From Affinibrenneria salicis (GTDB taxonomy: Bacteria; Pseudomonadota; Gammaproteobacteria; Enterobacterales; Enterobacteriaceae): DNA of 64,000 nucleotides. Shown here piece by piece: positions 7,538 to 19,021 of this stretch. Numbering within the stretch: the stretch's first letter is position 1; each line of letters opens with the position of its first letter. The stretch lies in the NCBI RefSeq assembly GCF_008710095.1, contig NZ_VYKJ01000001.1:186001-250000 (forward strand), in the 5' to 3' direction. Below the pieces are notes generated by a model. The model saw only the letters and a list, made by a program, of their open reading frames with translations, searched no databases and was not told the DNA's origin. The position numbers and the translations under genes are program-made.

Positions 7538-9406
7538 TTACATCACCAGACGACGGATATCGGCCATCACGCCGTTGATGAAGCTGATGAAACGCGCACC
7601 GTCGGCACCATCGATTACACGGTGGTCGAAAGACAGTGACAGCGGCAGCATCAGGCGAGGCGCGAACTCTTTCCCGTTCCAGATCGGCTTAATGGACGAT
7701 TTGGAAACGCCCAGAATCGCCACTTCCGGCGCGTTGACGATCGGCGTAAACGCCGTGGTGCCAAGACCGCCCAGGCTGGAGATGGTGAAACATCCGCCCT
7801 GCATATCGGAAGACGTCAGCTTACCGCCGCGCGCTTTTTTGGAGATTTCCATCAGCTCGCGGGACAGCTCGACAATGCCTTTCTTATTCACATCGCGGAA
7901 CACCGGCACAACCAAACCGTTCGGCGTATCGACCGCCACGCCGATGTTAATGTATTTCTTCAGCGTCAGGCGCTGGCCGTCTTCAGACAGCGAGCTGTTG
8001 AAGCGCGGGAACTCTTCCAGCGCTTTAGCCACCGCTTTCATAATGAACACCACGGGCGTGATCTTCACGTCCATCTTCTTCTTCTCGGCTTCCACATTCT
8101 GCTGCTTACGGAAAGCCTCGACGTCGGTGATGTCGGCTTCATCATGCTGCGTCACGTGCGGGATCATCACCCAGTTACGGTGCAGGTTGGCGCCGGAGAT
8201 CTTCTGAATGCGGCCCAGCTCGACTTCTTCAACTTCACCGAACTTGCTGAAGTCCACTTTCGGCCACGGCAGCAGACCCGGCAGCGTACCGCCCGCCGCG
8301 CCGGCGGCCGGCGCGGACTCGGCGCGTTTCACCGCGTCTTTCACGTAGGCCTGAACGTCTTCGCGCAGAATGCGGCCTTTACGACCGGTGCCCTTCACTT
8401 TCGCCAGGTTGACGCCGAATTCGCGCGCCAGACGGCGGATCAGCGGCGTGGCGTGCACGTAGGCGGCGTTTTCGGCGAATTCGCCTTTATCCGCAGCCTT
8501 CGGCGCCGCGCTCTGCGTTTCCGGCTTAGCCGGCGCCGGCGCAGCTTCAGCTTTCGCTGCGGGCGCCGCTGCCGGCGCCGCGCCTTCTACTTCGAACACC
8601 ATGATCGGCGAGCCGGTTTTCACCTTGTCGCCCACGGCGATTTTGATCTCTTTGACCGTACCGGCGAACGGCGCCGGCACTTCCATCGAAGCTTTGTCGC
8701 CCTCAACGGTGATCAACGACTGTTCGGCGGTCACCTTATCGCCAACCTTGACCAGCACTTCGGTGACTTCCACTTCGTCGCCGCCGATATCCGGCACATT
8801 AACGTCTTTGGCGGCGGAAGCGGCGCTGGCCGACGGCGCGGCGGGCGCTTCGGCTTGCGCGGCCGCAGGCGCGGCGGCGCCTTCGACCTCAAACACCATG
8901 ATCGGCGAGCCGGTTTTCACTTTGTCGCCCACGGCGATTTTGATTTCTTTGACCGTACCGGCGAACGGCGCAGGCACTTCCATCGAAGCCTTGTCGCCTT
9001 CAACGGTGATCAGCGACTGCTCGGCGGTCACTTTATCGCCAACCTTGACCAGCACTTCGGTGACTTCCACTTCGTCGCCGCCGATATCCGGCACGGCGAC
9101 GTCCTGGCTGGCGCTGGCTGCGGCGGCCGGTTTCGCCTGTTCTTTTTTCTCTTCCGCGGCCGGCGCGGCGCCGTCAGCGGCCTCAAACAGCATAATCAGC
9201 TTGCCGGTTTCGACCTTATCGCCAACGGCAATCTTGATTTCTTTCACCACGCCGGCCTGAGGCGACGGGACTTCCATTGAAGCCTTATCGCCCTCGACGG
9301 TAATCAGCGATTGTTCCGCTTCAACTTTATCGCCCACCTTCACCAGCACTTCGGTGACTTCAACTTCATCTGCACCGATGTCCGGTACGTTGATTTCGAT
9401 AGCCAT
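7538..9406 (-). CDS. aceF: Pyruvate dehydrogenase E2, dihydrolipoyl acetyltransferase
   Basis: This 622-residue core subunit carries acetyl groups from E1 to CoA. Domains in order: three lipoyl domains with lipoyl lysines in GDKAS at Lys41, Lys139 and Lys238, joined by Ala/Pro-rich swinging linkers; an E1/E3-binding domain at about 318-355 ([16 protein letters not shown]); and the acetyltransferase domain with the catalytic HRVIDG at His595 and Asp599. Length is close to the E. coli protein (about 630). Lipoyl domains 2 and 3 are identical in protein sequence and 96 percent identical in DNA, unlike domain 1. It starts 14 bases after aceE in the same operon. Confidence 0.98.
   Translation of the reverse strand: MAIEINVPDIGADEVEVTEVLVKVGDKVEAEQSLITVEGDKASMEVPSPQAGVVKEIKIAVGDKVETGKLIMLFEAADGAAPAAEEKKEQAKPAAAASASQDVAVPDIGGDEVEVTEVLVKVGDKVTAEQSLITVEGDKASMEVPAPFAGTVKEIKIAVGDKVKTGSPIMVFEVEGAAAPAAAQAEAPAAPSASAASAAKDVNVPDIGGDEVEVTEVLVKVGDKVTAEQSLITVEGDKASMEVPAPFAGTVKEIKIAVGDKVKTGSPIMVFEVEGAAPAAAPAAKAEAAPAPAKPETQSAAPKAADKGEFAENAAYVHATPLIRRLAREFGVNLAKVKGTGRKGRILREDVQAYVKDAVKRAESAPAAGAAGGTLPGLLPWPKVDFSKFGEVEEVELGRIQKISGANLHRNWVMIPHVTQHDEADITDVEAFRKQQNVEAEKKKMDVKITPVVFIMKAVAKALEEFPRFNSSLSEDGQRLTLKKYINIGVAVDTPNGLVVPVFRDVNKKGIVELSRELMEISKKARGGKLTSSDMQGGCFTISSLGGLGTTAFTPIVNAPEVAILGVSKSSIKPIWNGKEFAPRLMLPLSLSFDHRVIDGADGARFISFINGVMADIRRLVM
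8595..8797 (-). repeat. Tandem lipoyl-domain repeat, copy in domain 3
   Basis: These 203 bases differ at only 8 sites from 8892-9094, with a 297-bp period (99 codons). All eight differences are synonymous. The copy encodes the third lipoyl domain of aceF. Confidence 0.9.
8892..9094 (-). repeat. Tandem lipoyl-domain repeat, copy in domain 2
   Basis: Partner of 8595-8797, encoding the second lipoyl domain. The first lipoyl domain (about 9180-9400) is clearly more divergent, so the homogenisation affects only domains 2 and 3. Confidence 0.9.
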
Positions 9407-9420
9407 GTAATCTTTACCTC

Positions 9421-12084
9421 TTATGCCAGACGCGGGTTAACTTTATCGGCATCGATACTGAATTTAGTAATCGCTTCGGCCACTACGCTCTTATCGATTT
9501 CGCCACGTTTAGCCAGTTCGCCCAGCGCGGCAACCACCACGTAAGATGCATCCACTTCGAAGTGGTGACGCAGATTTTCGCGACTGTCGGAACGACCGAA
9601 GCCGTCGGTGCCCAGTACGCGGTAGTCGCTGGCCGGAATAAAGCTGCGGATCTGTTCGGCGAACAGCTTCATGTAGTCGGTCGACGCCACTGCCGGCGCC
9701 TCGCTCAGCACCTGCGCAACGTAAGGCACGCGCGGGGTTTCGGTCGGATGCAGCATGTTCCAGCGTTCGCAATCCTGGCCATCGCGCGCCAGTTCGGTAA
9801 ACGAGGTAACGCTGTAAACGTCGGAACCGACGTTGTAATCCTTCGCCAGGATTTCCGCCGCTTCACGCACGTGACGCAGAATAGAGCCGGAGCCCAGCAG
9901 CTGAACGTTGCCTTTGCTGCCTTCCAGGCTTTCCAGCTTGTAGATACCCTTACGGATACCCTCTTCCGCACCCTGCGGCATGGCGGGCATGTGGTAGTTT
10001 TCGTTCAGCGTGGTGATGTAGTAGTAGACGTTTTCCTGCGCTTCGCCGTACATACGCACCAGACCATCATGCATGATGACCGCCACTTCATAGGCGTAAG
10101 CCGGATCGTAAGAGATGCAGTTCGGGATGGTCAGCGACTGAATGTGGCTGTGACCGTCTTCGTGCTGCAGGCCTTCGCCGTTCAGCGTGGTGCGGCCGGA
10201 GGTGCCGCCGATCAGGAAGCCGCGCGCCTGCTGGTCGCCTGCCGCCCAGCACAGATCGCCGATACGCTGGAAGCCGAACATCGAATAGTAGATGTAGAAC
10301 GGGATCATCGGCAGGTCGTTGGTGCTGTAAGACGTTGCCGCCGCCAGCCAGGATGAGCCGGCGCCCAGTTCGTTAATCCCTTCCTGCAGGATCTGGCCCT
10401 TCAGATCTTCTTTATAGTACGCCACCTGCTCACGGTCCTGCGGGGTGTACTGCTGGCCGTTCGGGCTGTAGATACCGATCTGGCGGAACAGACCTTCCAT
10501 ACCAAAGGTACGCGCTTCATCGGCGATGATCGGAACCAGACGATCTTTGATCGACTTGTTCTTCAGCATGACGTTCAGGGCGCGCACGAAAGCGATAGTG
10601 GTGGAGATCTCTTTGTTCTGCTCTTCCAGCAGCGAACTGAAGTCTTCCAGCGTCGGCAGTTCCAGCTTTTCAGTGAACTTCGTCTTACGGGTCGGCAGGT
10701 AGCCTTCCAGCGCCTGACGACGTTCGTGCAGGTATTTGTACTCTGCGGAATCTTCTTTGAAAGTCACATAAGGCAGTTTTTCGATATCTTCATCGGCGAC
10801 CGGCACATTGAAACGATCGCGGAAGTAACGCACGCCGTCCATGTTGATTTTCTTAACCTGGTGCGCGATGTTCTTGCCTTCGGCGGCATCGCCCATACCA
10901 TACCCTTTGATGGTATGCGCCAGAATAACGATCGGTTTGCCTTTGGTTTCCTGCGCTTTTTTCAGCGCAGCATAGATTTTCTTCGGATCATGGCCGCCGC
11001 GATTCAGGGACCAAATCTGGTCGTCGCTCCAGTCTTTCACCAGAGCGGCGGTTTCCGGATATTTGCCGAAGAAGTGTTCACGCACATAGGCGCCGTTTTT
11101 CGACTTGAAGGTCTGGTAGTCGCCGTCCACGGTTTCGCCCATCAACTGGATCAGCTTACCGCTGGTGTCTTTACGCAGCAATTCATCCCAGCGGCTGCCC
11201 CAGATAACCTTAAGCACTTCCCAGCCCGCGCCGGCGAAGATGCCTTCCAGCTCATTGATGATCTTACCGTTGCCGGTTACCGGACCATCCAGACGCTGCA
11301 GGTTACAGTTGATAATGAATACCAGGTTATCCAGTTTTTCACGCGTGGCGATGGTAATCGCGCCTTTGGATTCCGGCTCATCCATTTCGCCGTCGCCCAG
11401 GAAAGCGTACACGGTTTGCTTAGATGTATCTTTCAGGCCGCGGTGTTCCAGATATTTCAGGAATTTAGCCTGATAAATCGCGCCAATCGGCCCCAGCCCC
11501 ATGGATACGGTCGGGAACTGCCAGAATTCAGGCAGCAATTTAGGGTGCGGATAAGAAGGCAGCCCCTTGCCGTGTACTTCCTGACGGAAATTATTCAGTT
11601 GTTCTTCGCTCAGACGGCCTTCAAGGAAGGCGCGCGCGTAGATCCCCGGGGAAATATGGCCCTGGAAGTAAACCAGATCGCCGCCGTCCTGCGCGTTGTG
11701 CGCGCGAAAGAAGTGGTTAAAACACACTTCGTAGATAGTGGCGGAAGACTGAAAAGATGCCATGTGGCCACCCAGTTCCAGATCTTTTTTCGAGGCGTGC
11801 AGCACGGTCATGATCGCATTCCAGCGAATCGCGCTGCGAATACGGCTTTCAAGCTCCAGGTTGCCCGGATATTCTGGCTCGTCCTCCACGGGGAGGGTGT
11901 TGATGTACTGACGGACAGCATTACCCGCAGCAACGTTTACGCCTCCCTTACGGGCCTGGCCCAGCACCTCGTCTATCAGGTACTGAGCGCGTTCAACACC
12001 CTCTTCACGGATGACCGATTCGATCGCCTGCAGCCAGTCGCGGGTTTCGATCGGATCCACGTCATTATTTAAACGATCTGACAT
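9421..12084 (-). CDS. aceE: Pyruvate dehydrogenase E1 component
   Basis: This 887-residue homodimeric E1 uses thiamine diphosphate to decarboxylate pyruvate and acetylate the lipoyl groups of AceF. It matches E. coli AceE in length and along its whole course, starting [24 protein letters not shown]. Seen: the thiamine-diphosphate/Mg motif [14 protein letters not shown] near residue 230, with the closing [11 protein letters not shown] about 30 residues later, and a transketolase-type middle domain ([17 protein letters not shown]) near residue 640. It is the first structural gene after pdhR, 132 bases downstream, and is followed closely by aceF. PdhR control of the operon is expected from the palindrome in front of pdhR. 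Confidence 0.98.
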   Translation of the reverse strand: MSDRLNNDVDPIETRDWLQAIESVIREEGVERAQYLIDEVLGQARKGGVNVAAGNAVRQYINTLPVEDEPEYPGNLELESRIRSAIRWNAIMTVLHASKKDLELGGHMASFQSSATIYEVCFNHFFRAHNAQDGGDLVYFQGHISPGIYARAFLEGRLSEEQLNNFRQEVHGKGLPSYPHPKLLPEFWQFPTVSMGLGPIGAIYQAKFLKYLEHRGLKDTSKQTVYAFLGDGEMDEPESKGAITIATREKLDNLVFIINCNLQRLDGPVTGNGKIINELEGIFAGAGWEVLKVIWGSRWDELLRKDTSGKLIQLMGETVDGDYQTFKSKNGAYVREHFFGKYPETAALVKDWSDDQIWSLNRGGHDPKKIYAALKKAQETKGKPIVILAHTIKGYGMGDAAEGKNIAHQVKKINMDGVRYFRDRFNVPVADEDIEKLPYVTFKEDSAEYKYLHERRQALEGYLPTRKTKFTEKLELPTLEDFSSLLEEQNKEISTTIAFVRALNVMLKNKSIKDRLVPIIADEARTFGMEGLFRQIGIYSPNGQQYTPQDREQVAYYKEDLKGQILQEGINELGAGSSWLAAATSYSTNDLPMIPFYIYYSMFGFQRIGDLCWAAGDQQARGFLIGGTSGRTTLNGEGLQHEDGHSHIQSLTIPNCISYDPAYAYEVAVIMHDGLVRMYGEAQENVYYYITTLNENYHMPAMPQGAEEGIRKGIYKLESLEGSKGNVQLLGSGSILRHVREAAEILAKDYNVGSDVYSVTSFTELARDGQDCERWNMLHPTETPRVPYVAQVLSEAPAVASTDYMKLFAEQIRSFIPASDYRVLGTDGFGRSDSRENLRHHFEVDASYVVVAALGELAKRGEIDKSVVAEAITKFSIDADKVNPRLA

Positions 12085-12216
12085 GGTGGTATTCCTTATC
12101 TTCTCTAATAAGTTAATTTACTGGTGCCTGTCGCCCTGTACTCTGCCCGGAAAGCCAAAGCACACGAAGACAGGCCCATGGTTTAATTGCCGCATTCAGT
12201 ACCCAAAATCGGGCGC

Positions 12217-12981
12217 CTAATCCTTGCGTTGCTGGAGTCGACGTAACGATCTTTCCCGCCGGCTATGTTCCCGGTTAAGATCCAGCAATAGCTCCTCAAT
12301 AAACGCCAGATGGCGGTGTGATGCTTCGCGAGCCTTCTCCGGCTCCCGGGCAACAATCGCTGCAAAGATTCCGGCGCGATGGCTGCTCACCTTCGCCAGC
12401 ATTTCCCGGCTCAGGTAGAGCAATTCAAAATTCTGCCGCACGTTTTGTTCCAGCATCGGCCCCATACAGCGCAACAGGTGCAGCAACACCACATTATGCG
12501 TGGCTTCTGTTACAGCAACCTGATACTGCATGACGGCTTCGGATTCAGCGTCCAAATCGCCGGCATCGTGCGCCTGCTGGATTTGTTCGTGACACTCCCG
12601 GATACGCTGTAAATCATCGTCTGTTCCGCGCAGTGCCGCATAATAGGCGGCAATTCCTTCAAGCGCATGACGCGTTTCCAGTAAATCGAATTGTGACTCG
12701 GGATGGTTACTGAGCAATTGAGCCAGCGGATCGCTGACGCTTTGCCACAGATTACTTTGGACGAATGTGCCACCCCCCTGGCGGCGCAAAAGCAAACCTT
12801 TGGCTTCCAGGCGTTGAATGGCTTCTCTCAGAGAAGGTCGGGATACATCGAATCGTCTGGCCAGTTCGCGTTCCGGCGGCAGTTTTTCACCCGGTCGCAA
12901 TGTTCCTTCGAGGATCAAAAACTCCAGCTGCTGCTCAATCACATCTGACAGTTTGGGTTGACGGATTTTGCTGTATGCCAT
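12217..12981 (-). CDS. pdhR: GntR-family repressor of pyruvate dehydrogenase
   Basis: This 254-residue repressor senses pyruvate; in E. coli it leaves the DNA when pyruvate rises and so opens pdhR-aceEF-lpd and respiratory genes. Seen: an N-terminal winged helix (residues about 10-75, with [24 protein letters not shown]) and a C-terminal FCD effector domain. Length equals the E. coli protein. Its own operator, a perfect 7-bp palindrome, lies 33 bases upstream of the ATG, so autoregulation is well supported. It is transcribed towards aceE in the same direction and away from aroP. Confidence 0.97.
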   Translation of the reverse strand: MAYSKIRQPKLSDVIEQQLEFLILEGTLRPGEKLPPERELARRFDVSRPSLREAIQRLEAKGLLLRRQGGGTFVQSNLWQSVSDPLAQLLSNHPESQFDLLETRHALEGIAAYYAALRGTDDDLQRIRECHEQIQQAHDAGDLDAESEAVMQYQVAVTEATHNVVLLHLLRCMGPMLEQNVRQNFELLYLSREMLAKVSSHRAGIFAAIVAREPEKAREASHRHLAFIEELLLDLNREHSRRERSLRRLQQRKD

Positions 12982-13013
12982 TATGAAGTCTTCTCTGCGA
13001 ATAGCGCGGAGTT

Positions 13014-13030
13014 AATTGGTAATACCAATT
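13014..13030. promoter_or_regulatory. PdhR operator
   Basis: AATTGGTAATACCAATT is a perfect inverted repeat of 7-bp arms around AAT and matches the known PdhR box (AATTGGTnnnACCAATT). It lies just upstream of the pdhR start and is expected to block the operon promoter. Confidence 0.93.
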
Positions 13031-13494
13031 GCAAAAACGTGACGCTAAAGTAACAAAGTATTCACCTTCTGTCCATACGGGCGTTGCGCTAAATTCTAAC
13101 CCCATCATAATTTAACAATTGCACAAAAAATACCCGCACGGGCGGCCCTCCGTCGCCCCCGGCAGTCGATTGCGGCGACGGCCGTTATTAACTTTTCTTA
13201 AACTAAAATTAGCCATGCTGAAGCGTTTAACCTGCGATAAAAATGAATAAAAATTCAATTTTTATGCTTATTTACCCACCCTTCCTGGCTATTTTTTCGC
13301 CGTTACGGGCGCATAAAAATAACCGAAACGTTACCGGCAAACAATGACGAAAAACCGGACGATTTTTGATAACCGCTTCATTGCGCCCGCGCGATTTCTT
13401 GTCCGAACCTGTCATAAATCAAGTGCATTCCGCTGCGCTTACCACTATTCTCTCAGCAACGGTAGATAAGCAGAAAAATTCGTTTATCGGCAGC

Positions 13495-13512
13495 CGTAAA
13501 AATAAAATTACA
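13495..13512 (+). promoter_or_regulatory. Candidate TyrR box for aroP
   Basis: CGTAAA-AATAAA-ATTACA matches 10 of 12 fixed positions of the TyrR box TGTAAA-N6-TTTACA. It ends 82 bases before the aroP start. TyrR control of aroP is established in E. coli; use here is inferred. Confidence 0.6.
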
Positions 13513-13594
13513 CTAACCGTAAAGTAAAAAAGTCCGAACGCCGCGTCAGACGCGCCGGCGCCGGTCTTTGTTCACAATGGCAGAGGGTTATTTA

Positions 13595-14971
13595 ATGGAT
13601 GGTCAAAAACAAGCCGGTACGCTCAAGCGTGGCCTGAAAAACCGCCATATTCAGCTTATTGCACTGGGGGGCGCGGTAGGAACCGGGCTGTTCCTCGGTA
13701 TTGCCCAGACAATCAGAATGGCCGGGCCTTCCGTCCTGCTGGGCTATGCAATCGGCGGGATTATCGCATTCCTGATCATGCGCCAGTTAGGGGAAATGAT
13801 TGTGGAGGAACCGGTTGCCGGCTCTTTCAGTCACTTCGCCTATAAATACTGGGGCAACTTCGCGGGTTTCGCCTCCGGCTGGAACTACTGGGTGCTGTAC
13901 GTGCTGGTGGCAATGGCCGAACTGACCGCCGTCGGCATCTACGTTCAGTACTGGTGGCCGGGCATTCCTACGTGGGTTTCCGCCGCCGTTTTCTTCCTCG
14001 TAATTAACGCCATCAACCTGGCCAACGTGAAAGTGTATGGCGAGCTGGAGTTCTGGTTCGCCATTATTAAGGTCGCCGCCATTATCGGTATGATTGTCTT
14101 TGGCTGCTGGCTGTTGATCAGCAACTCCGCCGGCCCTGAGGCCAGCGTGACCAATCTGTGGGCCCAGGGCGGCTTTTTCCCCAATGGCATTATGGGGCTG
14201 GTGATGGCGCTGGCGGTAATTATGTTTTCTTTCGGCGGGCTGGAGCTGGTGGGCATTACCGCAGCGGAAGCGGACGATCCGGAAAAAAGCATTCCGCGCG
14301 CCACCAATCAGGTGATCTACCGTATTCTGCTCTTTTACATTGGCTCGCTGGCTATCCTGCTGTCGCTGTACCCCTGGGGTAAAGTGGTCGAAGGCGGCAG
14401 CCCGTTCGTGATGATCTTCCACGATCTGAACAGCAACGTGGTCGCCACCGTCCTGAACGTAGTGGTTCTGACGGCTGCGCTGTCGGTTTACAACAGTTGC
14501 GTCTACTGCAACAGCCGTATGCTGTACGGCCTTGCGAAACAGGGCAACGGCCCGCAGGCGCTGCTCAAAGTCGACGGACGCGGCGTGCCGGTCGTGGCGA
14601 TCGGCATCTCCGCGCTGGCTACCGCGCTGTGCGTCCTGATCAACTATCTGCTGCCGGGTAAGGCGATTGAGCTGTTGATGTCGCTGGTGGTTTCCGCGCT
14701 GGTGGTCAACTGGGCGATGATTAGTCTGGCGCACCTGAAATTCCGCCGCCAGAAAGATCGCGAAGGGGTTACCACGAAATTCAAAGCGTTAATTTATCCG
14801 CTGGGCAACTATATCTGTCTGCTCTTCCTGGCCGGCATTCTGGTCATCATGTACCTGACGCCGGGCATCCGGATTTCGGTATTGATGATTCCGGCGTGGC
14901 TGCTGGTGCTGGGTATCGGCTATCTCATCCGCCAGAGAAACCAGAGCAAGATCAACGCAGAGCAACACTAA
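13595..14971 (+). CDS. aroP: Aromatic amino acid permease
   Basis: This 458-residue inner-membrane permease of the amino acid-polyamine-organocation family imports Phe, Tyr and Trp with protons. Seen: about 12 hydrophobic spans, the first containing the family signature GGAVGTGLFLG, and an N-terminus LKRGLKNRHIQLIALGG shared with E. coli AroP and PheP. The ATG at 13595 has AGAGGG 8 bases upstream; earlier in-frame TTG/ATG codons lack this. The position next to pdhR and ampE matches AroP, not PheP. A TyrR-like box lies upstream. A strong hairpin between this gene and convergent ampE ends both. Confidence 0.93.
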   Translation: MDGQKQAGTLKRGLKNRHIQLIALGGAVGTGLFLGIAQTIRMAGPSVLLGYAIGGIIAFLIMRQLGEMIVEEPVAGSFSHFAYKYWGNFAGFASGWNYWVLYVLVAMAELTAVGIYVQYWWPGIPTWVSAAVFFLVINAINLANVKVYGELEFWFAIIKVAAIIGMIVFGCWLLISNSAGPEASVTNLWAQGGFFPNGIMGLVMALAVIMFSFGGLELVGITAAEADDPEKSIPRATNQVIYRILLFYIGSLAILLSLYPWGKVVEGGSPFVMIFHDLNSNVVATVLNVVVLTAALSVYNSCVYCNSRMLYGLAKQGNGPQALLKVDGRGVPVVAIGISALATALCVLINYLLPGKAIELLMSLVVSALVVNWAMISLAHLKFRRQKDREGVTTKFKALIYPLGNYICLLFLAGILVIMYLTPGIRISVLMIPAWLLVLGIGYLIRQRNQSKINAEQH

Positions 14972-14981
14972 ACCGCTCCCC

Positions 14982-15008
14982 CGCTGGCGAGTACACCGCT
15001 CGCCAGCG
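14982..15008. terminator. Hairpin between convergent aroP and ampE
   Basis: A perfect 10-bp stem CGCTGGCGAG / CTCGCCAGCG has a 7-base loop and a short T-rich tail on the plus strand. It sits between two convergent stop codons and probably ends both transcripts. Confidence 0.7.
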
Positions 15009-15018
15009 TTCTCCGCGC

Positions 15019-15873
15019 TTATACCAGCGTGCCGTAAATCGTCAGCAGCGCCACCACCACCACAATCACCAGCGTCACTTTTTTCGCCAGCGTCACGGCG
15101 GCGCGCGGCGTCTGAACCGGATCCAGATGCGCTTCCCGCGCCAGCGAAAACTGCGCCAGTTGCGTCAGAACAAAATACTGTGAGCTGCGCAAATCGCCCA
15201 GCGAGGCAAACCATGCCGGCAGCGCTTTCTCGCCGTGCCCCAGCAGCGCATAGGCCGCGCCCGCCAGCCGGACCGGTATCCAGTCCAGCCAGTGCAGCAG
15301 GCTATCCACGCCGGAACTGGCGCGCGTCAGCGGCTGACTATTGCGAGCCAGCCACGTTTGCCAGGCGCGCAGAAAAGCGTAGCCGGCCAGCGCCACCGGA
15401 CCGTAAGGACCGGCCACCACCAACCAGAATATCGGCGCCAGGTAGAAGCGGAAATTAATCCACAGCAGCGCATTCTGCAATTCAGCCAGCCGTTCTTTCT
15501 CCCCGCAGCCGGCCGGCAGGCCATGAATCAACGCCAGCTCCGCCGCCAGTTCGTGGCTGGCGTCGGCTTCGCCGCGCTGGGCGGCCTGCAGATAACGCCG
15601 GTAATGCCGACGGATCTCGCCGGCGCCGATGCACAGCAGACAAATCAGGATCCACAGCAGCAGACGCGGCAGGCCAAACAGCAAACCAGAGACCAGCCAC
15701 AGCAGCAAAGCCAGCGCCACCATCCAGCCCGCGGTCAGCGCCAGCGTTAGCGACAGCGACGCTCGCGGCGCGCGACGGAATATTCGCCCGGCGTAATGAT
15801 CCAACTGCCAGTGTTCCCCCTGCTTAAACAAGCGTTCCCATGCCAGCACCAGCAATAGCGTAAACAGCGTCAT
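15019..15873 (-). CDS. ampE: Inner-membrane regulator of beta-lactamase induction
   Basis: This 284-residue membrane protein, the same length as E. coli AmpE, is encoded 3 bases after ampD. Seen: [25 protein letters not shown] at the N-terminus, hydrophobic spans near residues 45-65 and 70-87, around 150-170, and at the extreme C-terminus ([19 protein letters not shown]). It belongs to the AmpE/CobD-like family; its biochemical job is not settled. In E. coli it is co-transcribed with ampD. No ampC or ampR gene lies in this window. Confidence 0.95.
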   Translation of the reverse strand: MTLFTLLLVLAWERLFKQGEHWQLDHYAGRIFRRAPRASLSLTLALTAGWMVALALLLWLVSGLLFGLPRLLLWILICLLCIGAGEIRRHYRRYLQAAQRGEADASHELAAELALIHGLPAGCGEKERLAELQNALLWINFRFYLAPIFWLVVAGPYGPVALAGYAFLRAWQTWLARNSQPLTRASSGVDSLLHWLDWIPVRLAGAAYALLGHGEKALPAWFASLGDLRSSQYFVLTQLAQFSLAREAHLDPVQTPRAAVTLAKKVTLVIVVVVALLTIYGTLV

Positions 15874-15876
15874 CGG

Positions 15877-16446
15877 TTATGACTCCCTTATTAGCGCCGC
15901 CTGGCGACCCTGCAGCTGACGGCGATAACGCCCCCAGTCAAATGCCGGTCCGGGGTCGGTTTTACGTCCCGGCGCGATATCACTGTGACCGGTAATCGAT
16001 GCCGGCGTAATGGGATAAACGCGCATCAGCAATTCGGTGACGGCCGTCAGTTGCCGATATTGTTCATCGGTAAACGGTAGCGTATCCGTCCCTTCCAGCT
16101 CGATGCCGATGGAAAAATCATTGCAGCGTTCGCGGCCGTTAAAACAGGAAACGCCGGCATGCCAGGCCCGATGGGTAAACGGAACATACTGAATAATCTC
16201 GCCGTCGCGACGGATGAGACAGTGGGCGGATACGCGCAAGTGACTAATGTCGGCGAAATAGGGGTGCGCGGCGGGATCCAGCGTCGCGGTAAATAACCGG
16301 TCGATCCAGGGACCGCCAAATTCGCCAGGCGGCAGACTGATATTATGAATCACCAGCAGGGAGGGCGTCTCGCCGGCCGGTCGTTCGTCACAATGGGGGG
16401 AAGGAACGCGCTTAACCTCAGATAACCAGCCATTTTCCAGCAGCAT
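15877..16446 (-). CDS. ampD: N-acetylmuramyl-L-alanine amidase of wall recycling
   Basis: This 189-residue cytoplasmic amidase cuts the peptide from 1,6-anhydro-muropeptides returned by AmpG and thereby keeps AmpR-driven beta-lactamase genes off. Seen: all three zinc ligands of the family, His34 (VIHNIS), His154 (TGHSD) and Asp164 (KTDPGP), plus the ELEGTD catalytic stretch. The start at 16446 (MLLENGWL) has GAGGTG upstream and gives the E. coli-like N-terminus. It forms an operon with ampE and is divergent from the Tsx-like porin. Confidence 0.97.
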   Translation of the reverse strand: MLLENGWLSEVKRVPSPHCDERPAGETPSLLVIHNISLPPGEFGGPWIDRLFTATLDPAAHPYFADISHLRVSAHCLIRRDGEIIQYVPFTHRAWHAGVSCFNGRERCNDFSIGIELEGTDTLPFTDEQYRQLTAVTELLMRVYPITPASITGHSDIAPGRKTDPGPAFDWGRYRRQLQGRQAALIRES

Positions 16447-16892
16447 CAATCACCTCGCGTCTCACATATGCGTTTTATCATCACAGGGTAGCATGTTTCT
16501 TCCGCAGGCAATTAATCCATTTCAGCCGCCGTCCTCAGATTATTCCGCGCCTGCGCGCAAAAAACGACTTTTGTTACCAAAGTTGCATCACAACGATAAT
16601 TAATTCACTTGTGTGATAAAGATCACAAAAAATAAGTAAAAAAAATAAAACATACATTAATTACGTGAATAGAATCACTCATGTACGCGGCCGGACATGA
16701 CAAACTGCATGCGATCTCTGACATGCCCCTGTTGTCCAGGCAAACGACGCGCCGACATCCGTTTTCCCCGTCATCTGCGCCGTACATTGCTTTATTTTTC
16801 ACCCCGACGGATCTCAGCGCGCGGCATGGCGACAGCGCTGAAAGATGAAGGGCATATCTCCCGGACAGACATTAGCCCATGGATAAAAATTT
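16447..16892. other. ampD / porin divergent region
   Basis: This 446-bp gap contains a perfect CRP core (16612-16627) and a GTTGCATC element at 16582-16589 like the CytR half-site GTTGCATT. Both fit a nucleoside-porin promoter. No further gene is visible; a short ORF at 16697 overlaps the porin start in another frame and has no support. Confidence 0.6.
16612..16627 (+). promoter_or_regulatory. CRP site upstream of Tsx-like porin
   Basis: TGTGA-TAAAGA-TCACA is a perfect CRP core with 5-bp arms and a 6-base spacer. With the CytR-like GTTGCATC 23 bases upstream it resembles the CRP/CytR arrangement at the E. coli tsx and nucleoside genes. Confidence 0.8.
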
Positions 16893-17747
16893 ATGAAAAA
16901 AACCACTCTGATCGCCGGCACGTTTCTGGCCCTCTCCGCGCAGGCCGAAGCCAGTGAGCCGCAATACCTGTCCGACTGGTGGCACCAAAGTGTCAACGTG
17001 GTCGGCAGCTATCACACTCGCTTCGGACCCCAGTTAAATAACGACGTTTACCTTGAGTACGAAGCATTCGCGCGCAAAGACTGGCTCGATTTTTACGGCT
17101 ATATCGATATTCCTAAAACCTTTGGCGCCGGCAATACGCCCGACCGCGGAATATGGGATAAAGGCTCGCCGCTGTTTATGGAAATCGAACCGCGTTTTTC
17201 CATCGATAAACTGACCGGCGCGGATTTAAGTTTTGGGCCGTTTAAAGAGTGGTATGTGGCGAATAACTATATCTTCGATATGGGACGCAACAGCGCTTCG
17301 CGCCAGAGCACCTGGTATATGGGGCTGGGTACGGATATCGACACCGGCACCGCGCTGAACCTGTCCGTTAATGCCTATGCCAAATATCAATGGCAAAACT
17401 ACGGCGCCGGCAATGAAGACAGCTGGGACGGCTACCGCATTAAAATCAAATACTTCTATCCGCTGGCCTCCCTGTGGGGCGGCAACCTGAGCTACATCGG
17501 CTTCACCAACTTCGACTTCGATTCGGATTTACGCGAAAAAGGCGGGCGCACGCGCACCAGCAACGCCATCGCATCCAGCCACATTCTGTCGCTGGGCTAC
17601 GATCACTGGCACTACGGCGTGGTAGCCCGGTATTTCCATAACGGCGGGCAATGGGCGGACGGCAGCGAACTGAACTTCGGCAACGGACCGTTTGAAGTAA
17701 AATCCACCGGCTGGGGCTATTACCTGGTGGTCGGCTACAACTTCTGA
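16893..17747 (+). CDS. tsx: Tsx/OmpK-family nucleoside-specific outer-membrane channel
   Basis: This 284-residue outer-membrane protein should let nucleosides and deoxynucleosides diffuse into the periplasm. Seen: a signal peptide [20 protein letters not shown], then [20 protein letters not shown], a hallmark of the Tsx family, amphipathic beta-strands throughout and a terminal Phe (VVGYNF). The length is near E. coli Tsx (294). The CRP and CytR-like sites upstream support the role. In E. coli tsx is elsewhere and ampD is followed directly by nadC, so this gene is an insertion or an alternative ancestral placement. A paralogue elsewhere cannot be excluded. Confidence 0.85.
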   Translation: MKKTTLIAGTFLALSAQAEASEPQYLSDWWHQSVNVVGSYHTRFGPQLNNDVYLEYEAFARKDWLDFYGYIDIPKTFGAGNTPDRGIWDKGSPLFMEIEPRFSIDKLTGADLSFGPFKEWYVANNYIFDMGRNSASRQSTWYMGLGTDIDTGTALNLSVNAYAKYQWQNYGAGNEDSWDGYRIKIKYFYPLASLWGGNLSYIGFTNFDFDSDLREKGGRTRTSNAIASSHILSLGYDHWHYGVVARYFHNGGQWADGSELNFGNGPFEVKSTGWGYYLVVGYNF

Positions 17748-17756
17748 TACCGTCGC

Positions 17757-17788
17757 GCGGCCGGTTCCCGACGCCACGAACCGGCCGC
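17757..17788. terminator. Stem-loop after Tsx-like gene
   Basis: A perfect 11-bp GC-rich stem (GCGGCCGGTTC / GAACCGGCCGC, 10-base loop) starts 10 bases past the stop codon. There is no U-tract, so it may be a stability hairpin and not a true intrinsic terminator. Confidence 0.5.
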
Positions 17789-17863
17789 CACGCGTCGTCA
17801 ACAGCCTGAATTCGCTCTATTACTCCCCCTTTACACTGTGGCTCCGCCGCTGGCGGCCGCTAA

Positions 17864-18802
<939 letters not shown>

Positions 18803-18809
18803 GCGCAGA

Positions 18810-18834
18810 GCGATCCGGCTGGCCGCCGGATCGC
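18810..18834 (+). terminator. Stem-loop after nadC
   Basis: The perfect 10-bp stem GCGATCCGGC / GCCGGATCGC with a 5-base loop is followed by CGTTTC. It begins 8 bases after the nadC stop. The weak T-run lowers confidence that it is a strong terminator. Confidence 0.6.
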
Positions 18835-19021
18835 CGTTTCCGCATCCGCATCCGCCTTCGCGCCGTAGCAAAATATTGCGCGGCACTCAGCAAAAAAACC
18901 GGTTTGCCTGAAAAACGACACGATTTCGCGCATGCCCGCCTGCGTTTTCGTTGCGCCGCACTCGCCTCCTTCCCGCCGGCGATTTACCCTGCTGCCACTC
19001 ACAGCCACGGAAGAAAGGAAG

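Larger units (their letters stand above)
12982..13594. other. pdhR / aroP divergent promoter region
   Basis: This 613-bp AT-rich gap holds the PdhR operator at 13014-13030 and a TyrR-like box at 13495-13512. The middle (about 13040-13480) shows no gene; runs of A and T suggest promoter DNA or nucleoid-protein binding, but I see no further motif I can defend. Confidence 0.6.

Noticed and set aside
8595..9094. Repeated DNA considered as a CRISPR or transposon repeat
   Set aside because: It is in-frame coding for lipoyl domains with a 99-codon period.
5886..12072. Long plus-strand ORFs opposite lpd, aceF and aceE
   Set aside because: All are mirror frames of conserved genes on the minus strand and resemble no protein family.
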